DNA from: Phytophthora sp. 'mugwort'
Taxonomy: Eukaryota; Oomycota; Peronosporomycetes; Peronosporales; Peronosporaceae
Direction: 5' to 3'
NCBI GenBank assembly: GCA_033558025.1
Contig: JAUCEF010000003.1
Span: 248,001-312,000 of the forward strand
Length of the DNA stretch: 64,000 nucleotides
Shown here piece by piece: positions 13,026-23,759 of this stretch. Positions within the stretch are counted from its first letter, which is position 1. Every line of letters starts with the position of its first letter. Both the position numbers and the translations under genes were made by a program. The notes below the pieces were generated by a model. That model did no database searches. It was not told the DNA's origin and was given only the letters and a program-made list of their open reading frames with translations.

Positions 13026-14655
13026 GGATGCTCACGTTCTTGTTGAAGGGGGCGAACTTTGAATTGTAACCGTGCATCTGAAGTTTGTGACATGTTGTTC
13101 CTACAAGGGCTGGTTGGCTCCGCCTAACCTACCCTCGTCCTGTCCTTTGTGCTCAACAAAAAACTAACAGTCCAAAGTCCAATCGTTTTGTGTCGACACC
13201 GTAGCGTGTGGCAGTTACCCACGTTTCATGTGCTATTCACGCGTTCTCTATCCCAACGTTCTAGTGCTCAACGTTAGTGGAAAGGGTAAGCGCCAGAGGT
13301 GGGGATATATTATATTCCTGTTCTCGCACTCGGCGATGGGGACTTCGGACACGCGCTCACACAGCGCTGCGCGATCAACTTTCTTTCGTCCACGACGGGT
13401 CGATTCGCCCTTCGCGGCTGCTGCAACGCGGGTAATCATCGAGCGAGTTCCTTTCTTCCAGATGCGAGAAACGACCTTAGAACTAACGCGCTATCGATAC
13501 GATATCACCGTGGGGGAGCCTACCGCCCGTACTATTTAGGAGCAGCGTCTCCCATAACGCTTGGGCAAGGCCGTCGTTTAATGCTTCCTGACCAGCGGAA
13601 GAGCTCAACTTGGGAAATGATGGAATCTCTTGCATGGCGTGCTTGATGTTGGGCTGAAGAAATGGGCGGGAAATTCAAACGGATGTCATATGTATCTGTT
13701 CTGAAGGGGTTCAACTTCAAAATGGCGTTATTTTCCTAAGGGAGTAATCGTGATTCCGGCTATGTTTACACATCTGGGTTGGTTGGTGGAATTACCCGAG
13801 CAATCGACAGACGTTTCCCATTGGCCGAATTGATTTGAGGCAGCAATACCTCCACCTGTATTGGTTGTATCTCCGTTGTGACCCTCTCACTACCGCGCTG
13901 TATCTGGCTGTGGCTCCCGTACTTGTGTGTCGCTGTCGCTGTTGCTCGCGCTGCGCTATTTCACTGTGACTCTCGCGCTGTGCTGCTTAACTGTGGTTAT
14001 CGCGCTGCTTCACTGTGGCTCCCGCGCTATCTTGCTGTTACTTTCACTGTGGCTCTTGCGTTGTCGCTGTGGAGCTCTTGCGTCATCGCTGTGGCCCTCT
14101 TGCGTCGCCGCTGTAATTCGCGGGTTTGCTGTGCCCCCAAGCCACTACTGGAGTTCGCTGGGTCGGTATTGTTCTGTGCGACGTGAACCTGCCGCTGATT
14201 CTGTGGTCTTGTACTGGATATCGTAACGTAGCACCATTTGCATGCTCCCAGCGCCCCGTGTGAATCTCAAACACGTGTTGCATATGCTACTTCTTGGATT
14301 TTTTATATAGTATACCAACTTTCCGTGATCGCAAAGGGTGAAATGGGTAAAAAAAACGAAATGGAAACTGCCACAGGACCGGACTCTACTACTGTGTAAC
14401 ACCGACGTCCTGCAGTGCAGGCAAACAGAAGGCTGTGATGGAGTGCCACATTGGCTAGAACTAGGCGAGGCTCACCCCGACGCCCTAGACACCGAAAGAT
14501 CGGATTACAGTCAACTGCAAGTTTGTACCGAAAACTACGGCTTGTGCACTAGCTTCGTCAGGTCAACTGGAAAAAGCGTGCCACCTTTCTCCAAACATCA
14601 CTTCTATAACTGGTCAATCGAGTTCCGTGTGGATGGATACGACTCACTAGTTCAC
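13026..14655. other. No gene; intergenic with degenerate repeat
   Basis: No supported gene lies between the MULE relic and the CorA gene. The 3' half contains the degenerate CTG/GCGCT repeat noted separately. The last few hundred bases should hold the CorA 3' flank. Confidence 0.45.
13890..14120. repeat. Degenerate CTGTGGCTCYCGCGCT-type minisatellite
   Basis: Short variants of CTGTGGCTC and CGCGCTG alternate for about 230 bp (for example CACTGTGGCTCCCGCGCT and CACTGTGGCTCTTGCGT). The units are 15-24 bp and poorly conserved. The long Leu/Ser/Cys-rich ORFs across it are by-products of the repeat. Confidence 0.6.
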
Positions 14656-16550
14656 TTAAAGCCACTTCTTGTAGAATTTAAAGTACGACATAGTCCCGGT
14701 GGCGATGGTCGACACAACGCCCCACCAAATGAGGTACCCATGCTCGTACTGCAACTCGGGCATGTTCACAAAGTTCATGCCGTACAAACCTGTGAGGAAC
14801 TGTGCAGGCAGAAACACCGTGGCCACGAGAGTTAGCGTGTAGCTCACTTCATTCTGTTGAGCATGTCGAGCATTGTTGAAGTCGTCTACCAGACTGCGGC
14901 AGCGATCCAGCAGGCGATCACAGGTCTCATCGATGACTGTCACGTGATCTTGCACATCTCGGAAGTACCGCAACGTCTCACCCTCAAAGTCGTTCGACTC
15001 TATAAGCTGCGTGACCATTTCGCGTAGTGGCTTGCACAATAACTTCAGCCCTTTGATTTCCTTTGAGCACTTCGCGAGACGATCGACGTCGAAGTTGCGT
15101 GAATCGTGGCGTAACAGTCGAGATAGCATTGTCACCTTGGCTCCATACGTGTGGGCAATTGGCGACAATTCATCTACGCACACGTCCACAATTGAATACA
15201 CGAGGAAAGCTGTTCCGCTCTGACGCACCTTGGAGTATGATGTGTCCAGCCGCTGTTTTAACGTTGGCCACAGAGTGCTCGGGGACTCTTGCACACTAAT
15301 AACCACATTCTCCATGATATACAAGCTCAGTTGTTCAGGCGGAGCCATAATTCGGCCCATACCTAGTTCGTCGAGTCTCCTTTCAAGCTCAGCTTTACTC
15401 ATGTTTTCAAATGGTGACACGCCGTTGTCTCGAACATACAACGACGCGCGATACATGCTTTGATACTCCATAGCCTTCTCCAAATCACGCGCATGCACTG
15501 TTTGAAGAATCAGCGAAGAGTGTTCGTCATAGTGCTCATACTTAGGTCGTTCAAGGTCAGCATCCAGCGTATCCTCCACTGCGAGGGGGTGCAGTCGATA
15601 CCGCACCGCCAACCTTCGCATCACCAGTGGGTCCGTACCTTCCACATTGATCCATCGGACACTTGCCCAACTCGGTCGTCTCGAGTACATGAACTTCTCG
15701 ATCCCCTCTATTGGGTACGCGCTCCGAATTCGATCAGGCGAGTATTCAATCGAACCAAGTCTAGCAACGAGCGGAGCCTCAGCGCCGTACATCTTAACGT
15801 ACTCCCGGTTCAAAGCCTTTACAAAGTCCGGGCTAAAGAGCTGCGCCAGCTTAATCTCCTGGATCGCGTATAGAAACTCCTCGTATGTGATGCCCCCGCT
15901 CTCATCGTCGTCTACCTGTCCAATAAAGGCCTTGAACTCGTCTTCGTTCTCGCACGAAATGCCCATGGCCTGTAGACCCCGTCGAAACCCGTCGTACGAC
16001 ACCATTCCGTGCTCTAAAACACACAAGAACATGCAGAAACTAGTTAAATACTGGTCGGCTAGTGCAGCTAAAAGGCCGAACGCCCACCATTAGGCTGAAA
16101 GAGCGAGAAAAGCTTGGTGAGCTTGGCAGTGGTGAGGTCATAGTGCGGGTCCATGAGGTCCAGTTGGTCCGTTTCCTCGGTGTTCCTTGCGCCCTCTGAC
16201 CAGTCTAACGGGTGTGAGTCTCTCGCCCTGGACACGAGACTCAGCAGGTTCTTGCCGTGCAGCGTTGGCAGCTCTGGAGAATATTTGTCAGGTGTCAACG
16301 ACGTGAGTGAGCGACATGCATGGCGGTTCCAGCGAGGGATGGAGATGGAGAGCGCGCGCCGACCGCCGAGATGTTGCAGGGGGGGCGGGCTCAGTGAGGA
16401 CTTGGTGGCAGCGAGAGAGAGGAAGGCGGGGGCACGCCGCAGCAACGGCTGCATTGTTGCGAATGGATTCATAAGGTGATAGTGAACAGTACTATGTATG
16501 CGATTAGAGGGGATAACATTATGTGCGATATTCGCAAGTGTTTTGCGCAT
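14656..16550 (-). CDS. Mitochondrial CorA/Mrs2-type Mg2+ channel with EF-hands
   Basis: Two exons: 16550 (or 16472)-16088 and 16013-14656. They are joined by a 74-bp GT-AG intron (16087-16014) that keeps frame and falls inside the first EF-hand. The product is 580 residues if translation starts at the ATG at 16472; the next residues (MNPFATMQPLLRRAP, then Arg/Ser-rich) look like a mitochondrial presequence. The upstream ATG at 16550 would give 606 residues. Two EF-hands follow, the first degenerate and the second canonical (DDDESGGITYEEF). The long helical CorA domain comes next. Near the C-terminus are two membrane helices, the first ending in the family signature YGMNF, the ion-selectivity loop of CorA/Mrs2/Alr1 channels. 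The protein should move Mg2+ across the inner mitochondrial membrane. The EF-hands suggest Ca2+ sensing, which is inference. Confidence 0.9.
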
Positions 16551-16577
16551 GCTTTAGGATGCGCAAAACACTTTGCG
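16533..16577. other. Hairpin overlapping the first possible CorA ATG
   Basis: CGCAAGTGTTTTGCGCAT (16533-16550) pairs with ATGCGCAAAACACTTTGCG (16559-16577) with one bulged base and an 8-nt loop. It overlaps the upstream candidate ATG at 16550 of the CorA gene. It could be a 5'-leader structure or a remnant of a small inverted-repeat element. Confidence 0.7.
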
Positions 16578-16824
16578 GCTGTGTATCGTACACCTCGTCA
16601 CCGAACAGCGGTGAATGCGAGAGAAGGGAGACCGCTAGGACGTGAGGAAACATTATCTTAAGATTTCATCACAGGAGGGAGGATCCCGCAGTCACAGGGA
16701 ACGGTATCGAGCAGCCAGTATCTGCGCCTCGGCGACTGGTGAACACAAGATAAGATTCAGGAGATCCGTCACGGGTTACAGCGAGCGGCTCTCATCGAGG
16801 TTTACCGATATTTCCTGTCCGCCA

Positions 16825-18531
16825 GACGGAGACCGAGCACGCTGACCTGCGCTTCAAGTTGAGCTGCGTCGGTTTCTGGTTGGTGGATTCTTAAAAAACG
16901 TTACCTTCATTTCGCAATTCCTGGAAGTACAGCTGCACTCAGAATCGTAAAAGCATTGGCCGTATTAGTTGAGGACAGGCTACTGATGCGCGCAGCGAAC
17001 AAGACAGAAGGAGAATTTTAATTTATTAAAATAACCGCTTAGCCAAAATGGCTGACGGATTTGTCTTACGGTGATGTAAGCACTCGTCTTCCATGTACAA
17101 CTCGTTGTCAGAGCGGTCGGCAGTAAGCATCAGCCTTTTTTAGCACACACCCCCACGCACCATATTTTATATTAGTCCTGGCCAGGAAATACTTTTGTGG
17201 GCATTTGACGGCGACGAAGCAAAAAGATGGAACGCTGGCATCCGACTGCGACAGGAGTTTGCGAGGTGGGTGCAATGAAGCTGATCGCAATCACGGGGCA
17301 CACTAGGAATGAAACCCTTGATATTATGTTTCGTACACATCCCAGACCCCGAACACAATCTTGGCTGCTGACAGCATCGGCCCCGTTTGCGCTGGGTAGT
17401 TGGTTACTCGCTCTATCCACTGGCGCTGCCGCAGTGCGGCCCGCACCTCGGTCGTCATGCCGGCGCCTGCTAGAGGCCTCACCTTTGCAGCCAGCCTGGC
17501 ACCGTAAATCACACACAATGCCCGGAGCTGCTGTTATAATGATCTTCATATCGCCCGTTATATCTTCCCCACGCCGCTTACAAGCTGCTGTACGACATCG
17601 TCGTTTTTCCTCGCACTATCAAACTACATCTAATTCACTACGTGTTTACTACATCCTTATTGCTGGCCGACTGTCATCATCGTCGCTTCCAGGAGCTCTA
17701 GCAGCTTGTCGGCCGTCGGCCTCTCGCCTGGGCTCACGCGGAGCAGTGCGTCTAGTAACAGAACCGTTGCCGGGGATATCCGGTCCAAGAGCCCCCACGA
17801 GTCTATCACCTTAGCCACGCCGAGCTCGCAGAAGGCGCCAAACGCCTTGTTGTCGCGCGACGCGTTAGATGTGAGGGGTGATCCCGTGAGCATGATGAAG
17901 AGCATGATACCGAGCGACCACATGTCGGCGGCGAAAGCGTCGTACGCCTCTTGGTTGACCACCTCGGGCGCCATGTAGTAGGCCTTGCCCACGACCTCGC
18001 CGTTGCCTCGCAGTCGCGAGTCCGTGCTGAGCCCGAAGTCGCCGATTTTGCACGCGCCGCGGCAGTAGAAGACGTTCTCGAGCGACAGGTCGCGGTGCGC
18101 GATGCCGTTCGCGTGCAGGAACTGCACGCCGGTTGCGCATTGGCGGAAGAGCTGGTAGGCCTCGCTCTCGGGCAGACGGTTTTTGGGCGCGCGCTCCAGC
18201 AGGTTCCACAGGTCGCCACCCGGGCAGAACTCCATGGCGACGCACCATGTGTCCTGTGCGTGCAGGAACTCGCCGCGGAAGCGCACGACGTTGGCGTGCG
18301 GCGGCAGCGCCATGAGCCGCGAGACCACGCGACGCTCGCTCCAGGGGTTGTCCATGTTGGGATTGCGGCGCAGCGCCGCCACGGCCCGCACCAGCGACAC
18401 CTGTTTGATGGCTACAGGCTCGTTGTTATGATGGGTGTCGTCGTAAAGCCCCACAGGTCCGTATAGAGCGTCGCTCAACGGGCGGCGAAGGCGGAAGCGC
18501 TCGGTTAACAGCGTCGGCTGTGGCATCGTCA
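16825..18531 (-). repeat. Inverted repeat arm A (1,707 bp) with kinase gene
   Basis: This arm matches 25332-27038 in reverse complement. It covers the whole kinase coding region plus about 830 bp downstream of its stop. Both arms are 1,707 bp long and every long reading frame is the same in both, so they appear nearly identical with no indels. Identity ends within 5 bp upstream of the kinase ATG on one side and at GACGGAGACC on the other. Confidence 0.9.
17657..18526 (-). CDS. Ser/Thr protein kinase, copy A
   Basis: A single-exon kinase of 289 residues starting MPQPTLL at 18526. The kinase landmarks are all present. There is a modified nucleotide loop around residues 18-28, VAIK with Lys41, and a probable alpha-C Glu64. 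The catalytic loop HRDLSLEN is at 144-151, DFG at 163-165, APE at 186-188 and DMWSLG at 201-206. It is short for a kinase, with essentially no flanking domain, as is common in expanded oomycete kinase families. The LSLEN catalytic loop is a variant of the usual LKPEN. Substrates are unknown. An identical predicted protein is encoded by the opposite arm at 25337-26206, and a degenerate third copy lies between them. An alternative start two codons upstream would be TTG and is unlikely. Confidence 0.88.
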   Translation of the reverse strand: MPQPTLLTERFRLRRPLSDALYGPVGLYDDTHHNNEPVAIKQVSLVRAVAALRRNPNMDNPWSERRVVSRLMALPPHANVVRFRGEFLHAQDTWCVAMEFCPGGDLWNLLERAPKNRLPESEAYQLFRQCATGVQFLHANGIAHRDLSLENVFYCRGACKIGDFGLSTDSRLRGNGEVVGKAYYMAPEVVNQEAYDAFAADMWSLGIMLFIMLTGSPLTSNASRDNKAFGAFCELGVAKVIDSWGLLDRISPATVLLLDALLRVSPGERPTADKLLELLEATMMTVGQQ

Positions 18532-19642
18532 AATGGGGATGACCGAATAAGTGACCTAAGCGTCCAATTCGATTGTGATGGCTCCTATAACGGGCAACTA
18601 TGCGTTTGGCGCAGACGCACGCCTAACGTCGCTGTTATTGCTATTGCGCGGCGATAGAAGCTAATAATTCATCGGGAAACCGTCATCGCGTGGTACCTCT
18701 ATAGAGGTGACAGATGACCTACGATCAGCCCAGCACGGATCCGCACACAACACACGACACCGCGTTCGTGGCCGAGATTAGGTGCGACTGCCAAGCAAGG
18801 TGCGCTTTCCGGTAACTCTTGCCTTCATGGTCATCGTTGACGCTGCTGTACGCTCGCATCACCCCGCTGACCAAGCTCTAACTTGCTTGCAGCATCCCGC
18901 TTCAGTGACGCCGCAGTGCGAGAAGCGCTGCTGACAGGGCTGAATCTTGCACCGTCTGTAGCAGGTCCGTCCGCGCTTAATTTCAGGCCGCGCATCAAGC
19001 GTGGTGTTATTCATTGAATAGTAATCAATAGCGGAGCGCGAGATGATGGCGTTAAGAGCGATGCTTGTGCTTGATCATTGATCGTTGCGTGTGAAGTTAT
19101 CTGGAGCCGAGCTTACGAACGAGGGCCAGCACCTAACTGGACACAGATTCAATGAGCAGTCGAGATATGATGGGTGTGGCTTAGCGACTCGATGCTAATT
19201 TTAGCTGAAAATAACAGTGGGATAGTGTACGGGGGCTGTTACCAGTAAACTTTACTAGAATCATCTTATTATAGCTCCTAGCGCCATCGTTCACGCTTTC
19301 GTTCTGGGTTTAGAAAAATCAACCTGCTACACTTAGTAAGCTCGCCGGAGTGTTTCTAGAAAAACGCTCGTTCGGAAAAAGTGCTCGGAAGTTTTTTACC
19401 ACCGGCTTACTCTGAGGCCAGCAATTGCCAAATAGTGAACGCCTACCTCGCATCAGTGCTGGGAGCGGGTGTATTAACCTCTGATAAAAAAACGTCACAC
19501 AAAAAAATCCTATATTGACTGTATAAATGTTTGTTGCCGTTCTTACTGAATATGTATACGTTCATTCAGGCGGCGCAGTGTACCACAGAGCAGCCAGGGG
19601 GTACCCTAGAGACCCAGATATTAGCCTGTTGTGTTTACAGTA
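18532..19642. other. Kinase copy A upstream region; no gene seen
   Basis: No convincing coding sequence lies between the kinase start and the Harbinger left end. The first hundred bases should contain the kinase promoter. A short block (TCCAATTCGATTGTGA, 18563-18578) resembles a block upstream of copy B, suggesting an older shared upstream region that has since diverged. Confidence 0.45.
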
Positions 19643-19661
19643 GTGGTTATCACGGTTGGAA
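19643..19661 (+). repeat. Left TIR of Harbinger element
   Basis: GTGGTTATCACGGTTGGAA, the exact reverse complement of 22216-22234. Confidence 0.9.
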
Positions 19662-19883
19662 AGTAAGTAAGTAAAATGTTTCATCGTTCAATCAAATCAA
19701 ACTTTCGAAGGTTGCCAATACTTCCCTTCAAAACGAGGAAAGTTTGAAAGTAGGGCCGCAGGCTTGATCTGATTGGCTGTTCACAGATGTAATTGGTTTG
19801 ATTTATTGGAAAAAATATGTGTCCAATTTGTGGCTGTGTTGCCACCTCACAAGCACGTGAAGTACCATAGCTCCTTGGCCGAC

Positions 19884-20754
19884 ATGGGGAACAAACGCCG
19901 GTCAGAGGCGGAGGAATATGCTCTAATAGATTACATTGGTGTGAACTTCAAGAACTACACGACTGGTGCTAAAACCAAGTTCTACTCCAGCGCTAGCGCC
20001 TCTCCCAAGACAAAAACGTTCTACACAGGTGAAGTTCAAGTTCATTGGCTGGAAGGCTCTTACAAGGAGATCAAGGCGAAGCTTAGCCGGTCTGGGTTTG
20101 GAGTGAAGGAAAGTCATCCATCAAGTATTAAAGGTATCGTATATTGTCAACGCTGTAATGGGTGCTGTTTAAATTGACTAGAATACTAGCGTTCTAGACT
20201 TCTTACTTTCCCGATGATAGAGTTGTTGGCCAAAAAAATGCAAGTACTTCTACCAAATGGACGAGATATTTGGTGCTCAGCACGATATTGTGCGTCCTGT
20301 GATAATGGAGCCAGGTCGCACGGAGCTCAGCCTTCAAGGCGACACCAAACGGTCGTCTTCCGAGGCCGGTTTGAGCGATCCAGATGGGTCCCACCACGCG
20401 GCCGTGGAGGGGTATGATGCTGGCAAAACTGCCGGAAGAGACCCGTCCTCTTCGGGGAACAGTACGAAGTCGGACGTCATGCGGAGTCCTCCGCCCGTTG
20501 CAAGTATGCTAGACCGCCTTCGCGAAAATCGCGAAAGGTGATCGGCCAAAATACACAAGACGGATATTGAGCTTCGGGAGAGGGAACTGGCGCTAAAGCA
20601 AGAGCATTTTGCTCTGTACAAGGAAGAGCTTCGTCTTAAGGAGAAGAAGATGGATCAGCAGTTTGAGTTACTACTCAGCAAATTGCTCTTCAACACAAAC
20701 AACCGGAATTTAAACTCGCCAAGCGTTCTTAGAGTCGCTTACACAAACAAATAA
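19884..20754 (+). pseudogene. Harbinger accessory (Myb/SANT-like) protein, one stop
   Basis: An ATG at 19884 opens a basic region beginning MGNKRRSEAEEYALIDYIG. It includes segments typical of the SANT/Myb-like accessory protein that PIF/Harbinger elements encode beside the transposase. An intron or frame break lies between about 20133 and 20240. The second part begins around YQMDEIFG (20250), passes through a Ser/Asp-rich linker, and meets an in-frame TGA at 20539. It then continues in the same frame as a Lys/Glu-rich coiled coil (LRERELALKQEHF) to a TAA at 20752-20754. A single premature stop suggests recent inactivation. The role would be nuclear import and TIR binding with the transposase. 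Confidence 0.7.
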
Positions 20755-20798
20755 AAAAATCTTTCGCAAAAGAAATAAACTGTATTTGCATTTGCATG

Positions 20799-22100
20799 TT
20801 ATGCGAAACCATTTCGCTGAAGCACCACCTCCTGGACACACACGCGCAAGTCTTCGCTGCTATCCTCAGTCCAACCTTGATCGTCTGCTTCCTCGTCCAA
20901 TGTAGCAGTAGGAGGTTCAATCTCATATGCATCGTCCGACAACGATATGCACACGTTGTGCAAGACAAAACAGCACACGATCTTCTTACATACGAGTCGC
21001 AAGTCGCCGTCGCACGTAATTCTGTCCCTAAGGCAGCTTAAAATGGGAAATCTTGTCTTCATCATGCCAATTGCATGCTCCACAATAATACGCTACTTCG
21101 CAAGCAACCAGTTAAACGTGCGGTTCTTGGGAATATTGCTTGATGGCATTTTGTAGGGCAGCCTAATAAAAAACGGGAAGCTGCAGGTGTACGCGCTATC
21201 ACCAAGCACGTACTCCCCGGGCTTGAAAAAAAAATGGCAGGCTCTGCAGCAATACGCGTCAGCTCATTGATCTAGCATTATGCAGCGAACCTGGCACACC
21301 AACTTACTACAATTGTTAGCACTTCTTATTAGCTCACAAACTCGAACCATGTTTTACGTTACCTGGTAGAAAATAATGTAGCGGTGGTGGTCACAAATAC
21401 TTGTGCCCCTACGCAATAGTCAGACTTGCGAGAATAGTAGCACTCTGCGTTCGTTCCTGGAGCATACAGCAGCTTAAACGTGGTCCCATCGACATAACCA
21501 ACGCATGATGGGAACCCTGAAACGCCCTCAAAGTATGCCTGCACATTGGCCTTCTTGGCTGTCGAAGGCCATGCGAGAAAAGCATCTTCGAGACTCAAAA
21601 TCGCTTCAATAGCCCTTGCACTATATTTATACACAGAGCCTAAACAATAATAATCTTAGTCAATTTGTATGATGCAACAAGAAACAGCTCAGCACGATTA
21701 CCTTCAGCGACGCCAAAATGCTGCGCAACTTGATGGACAGTCAGTGGCTGGAATGAATATAGGAAAACCTCGAGCTGGAGCGGGGCTTGCTCTTGTTTGC
21801 CTGGGGACCGCATGAAGACAGGGTGCTCAGGAGTCGCTCGAGCAAGAACGCAAACGTCTCAGAATGCATTCGTAGGTCGCGCTGTGCTCGCAATGGAACC
21901 ATCCTTTTAACTCGCTCTGAATCCCACTTGCTTCTCTACCGACCCGCGCTCCAGGTAGCGGTTGCTGCTTATTGCCTCGTACAAAGGGCCTCCTCGTCGC
22001 CTCCTATACCGCCCTCTAGCTCGTTGACCACCATTACAGCCTCAAGTCACTCTAGTGCGATAGCGCGCTCACTGCATGTCATGACTGCTGTGATTCGATA
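20799..22100 (-). pseudogene. PIF/Harbinger DDE transposase, lightly disrupted
   Basis: On the minus strand the N-terminal region (about 22090-21710) includes LTVHQVAQHFGVAEG, the helix-turn-helix block. A likely intron (about 21707-21635) joins it to YKYSARAIEAIL. The first catalytic Asp is in GYVDGTTFKL (about 21490). The second is in LGDSAYTCSFPFF (about 21200). The Glu is in VEHAIGMMKTRF (about 21060). The C-terminus ends at 20799. This is the DDE_Tnp_4 domain of PIF/Harbinger transposases with all three catalytic residues present. A frame change near 21800 and a break between 21360 and 21250, which could be an intron, leave its activity doubtful. Confidence 0.82.
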
Positions 22101-22215
22101 AACGAGTGGTGAACTGGGAAACAGGTTGCCTGCTATTCGCAGAATGCGGGCACTCACGGTTAAAACATGAAGGGTTGATTTGATTGGATACTCAAACTTA
22201 CTTACTCCGTTATAC

Positions 22216-22234
22216 TTCCAACCGTGATAACCAC
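22216..22234 (-). repeat. Right TIR of Harbinger element
   Basis: TTCCAACCGTGATAACCAC, the exact reverse complement of the left TIR. Confidence 0.9.
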
Positions 22235-22606
22235 TAGTATATTAAGACTAAGTTTACCTTTTTACGGTTATTACTTGCTGGATACGTAAGATCTGTTAAT
22301 ACGCACAGTCTAAGACGTATAAACAGTATAAAGATTTAGACGCTTCTAATCGTACTGTCATTACCAGCAGTGCTCGCACGAAGTATTTCCGGACGGCGCG
22401 CTGCAATCGAATTAGGACCCTGCTACATGTGATGAACTGCTTGTCTTGTCTGCGTAACAGCAGCTACTTGTCTCGGTATTCCATGGAGCTTCAACGACTG
22501 ATTCCTTCGACTTTTTCTCAGCTGGCGTGGCTTGAGCAAAAGCCCAACTTCTGGCACTTTACACGAAACATCTGCGAGTCCGAATTGATTTTGCCCTACC
22601 ACAAGG

Positions 22607-23750
22607 TCAAAGACTGGTGGTGCCCACCACCTCGTTATCACAAATTCGCTCGACGATCATGGCGCAGAAGTCCGAGATTTTGTAAATGCCGCCCCCCAGC
22701 AAGCGATACGTTTCGGCGATGCCGTTCGTGAGTAGGAAGTCCAAGCTGAACGACACCTCGCGGAAGATCCGCGGCGTGGCACTCTTCCCTTTGGACGAGA
22801 GATGCACTCAAGCCCAAAGGTCATCGGGGCAGTGCTCCATCACGTGCATGAACTTCCTGCACAGCTCGTGGAAATAAACGACACGACGACAGCTCCAGTT
22901 CCTGTCAGGAACTCCTGGCAGTGTACAATGTTCGGATGCGGCTGCAAAGCCAGCAGCTTGGTGATTTCGCGCCGCTCCTGCCACGGATTGTAGGCGTTCG
23001 AGTGCACCTTGAGCAGGCTGGCGACCACCCCGGCTTAATGACCACGAGTCGTTATCATGGTGCGTGTCCTTGCAGGCGCACACGCTGCCGTAGAATGCGT
23101 CGCAATGTATATATTTTGATGCAATAGCACTGGCGAAGTAAATGGAATTATGGTTAGCGCGTCAAATCAGGAGTGAAACTCGAACCACAAAAATTGACAT
23201 GAGCACGTCCACTGTACATGCACAGTACTCGTTTGTCATTTCTCCTTGCCTTTGCAACTCTTGACATTTGTGACGTTGGGGGAGTCGATGAAGAGCTTGC
23301 CGCTGCAATTTAGCCATGGACATCCAGTCGGCAAACTCTCACTATCCCGCTCCTACTACGGAGTCCATAGTGATTCGCTACTAGCGAAGCGATCCCTGGT
23401 AATTTTCATCTATGGCCCACTTCGCGTCCGCCTAATGCCTACTATTACATGGCACCGGAGTTCGTGACGGACGAGGCCTGTTTGCCTGTACGCGACATGT
23501 GGTCACTAGGCTGCGTGCACTTCATGCTGACGGTCGCCGCTCGTCCAAGATCGAGAGCGGCGCAGGTTTCATGCAGCTGGCGCCGCATGGTACGTGCGTT
23601 GAACATATCATTCATCTCGGAGAAGGTGTGCGACCTGGTGTCGGCGCTGCTGGGCTCAGCGCCTCATACGGCGGACGCCCGCTGGTGCTGTAGCTGCTGC
23701 CACTTCATGGTTGGGGGTGCCTTAGAATTTGCAGTAATTAATATCTTGCG
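22607..23750. pseudogene. Third kinase copy, degenerate and split by inversion
   Basis: The N-terminal half lies on the minus strand (about 23110 down to 22607). It shows DAFYGSVCACKDTHHDND at the start of the kinase fold, then NPWQERREITKLLALQPHPN around the alpha-C helix. A decayed catalytic region follows, where HRD has become an AETY-type sequence and DFG has become DFC, ending at NEVVG. The C-terminal half lies on the plus strand, starting at 23436 with AYYYMAPEF and continuing DMWSLGCVHFMLT to about 23750. In the intact neighbours these two parts are contiguous (GEVVG then KAYYMAPE). The break therefore falls exactly at that point and one part has been inverted. Several frameshifts are also present. 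It is not functional. Confidence 0.75.
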
Positions 23751-23759
23751 ATGACTGCT

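Larger units (their letters stand above)
19643..22234. mobile_element. PIF/Harbinger transposon with 19-bp TIRs
   Basis: The element is bounded by perfect 19-bp terminal inverted repeats GTGGTTATCACGGTTGGAA, at 19643-19661 and as the reverse complement at 22216-22234. Further inside, both ends also share a GTAAGTAAG-type stretch. It contains a DNA-binding accessory ORF on the plus strand and a DDE transposase on the minus strand, arranged convergently. The flanks read ...CAGTA and TAGTA..., so a 3-bp TA-centred target duplication is plausible but not exact. It is about 2.6 kb long and inserted in the spacer of the kinase inverted repeat. Confidence 0.88.

Noticed and set aside
13878..14226. 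Two Leu/Ser/Cys-rich ORFs of about 100 codons resembling membrane proteins
   Set aside because: They translate the degenerate CTG/GCGCT minisatellite in two frames. Both look hydrophobic only because of the repeat.
17227..18466. Many long ORFs in all frames across the kinase arms, mirrored at 25397-26755
   Set aside because: They are shadows of the GC-rich kinase coding sequence and its 3' flank. They recur in both arms only because the arms are identical.
19884..22100. Opposite strands of the two ORFs in the first Harbinger taken as another inversion
   Set aside because: The second Harbinger has the same convergent layout, so this is the normal architecture of the family.
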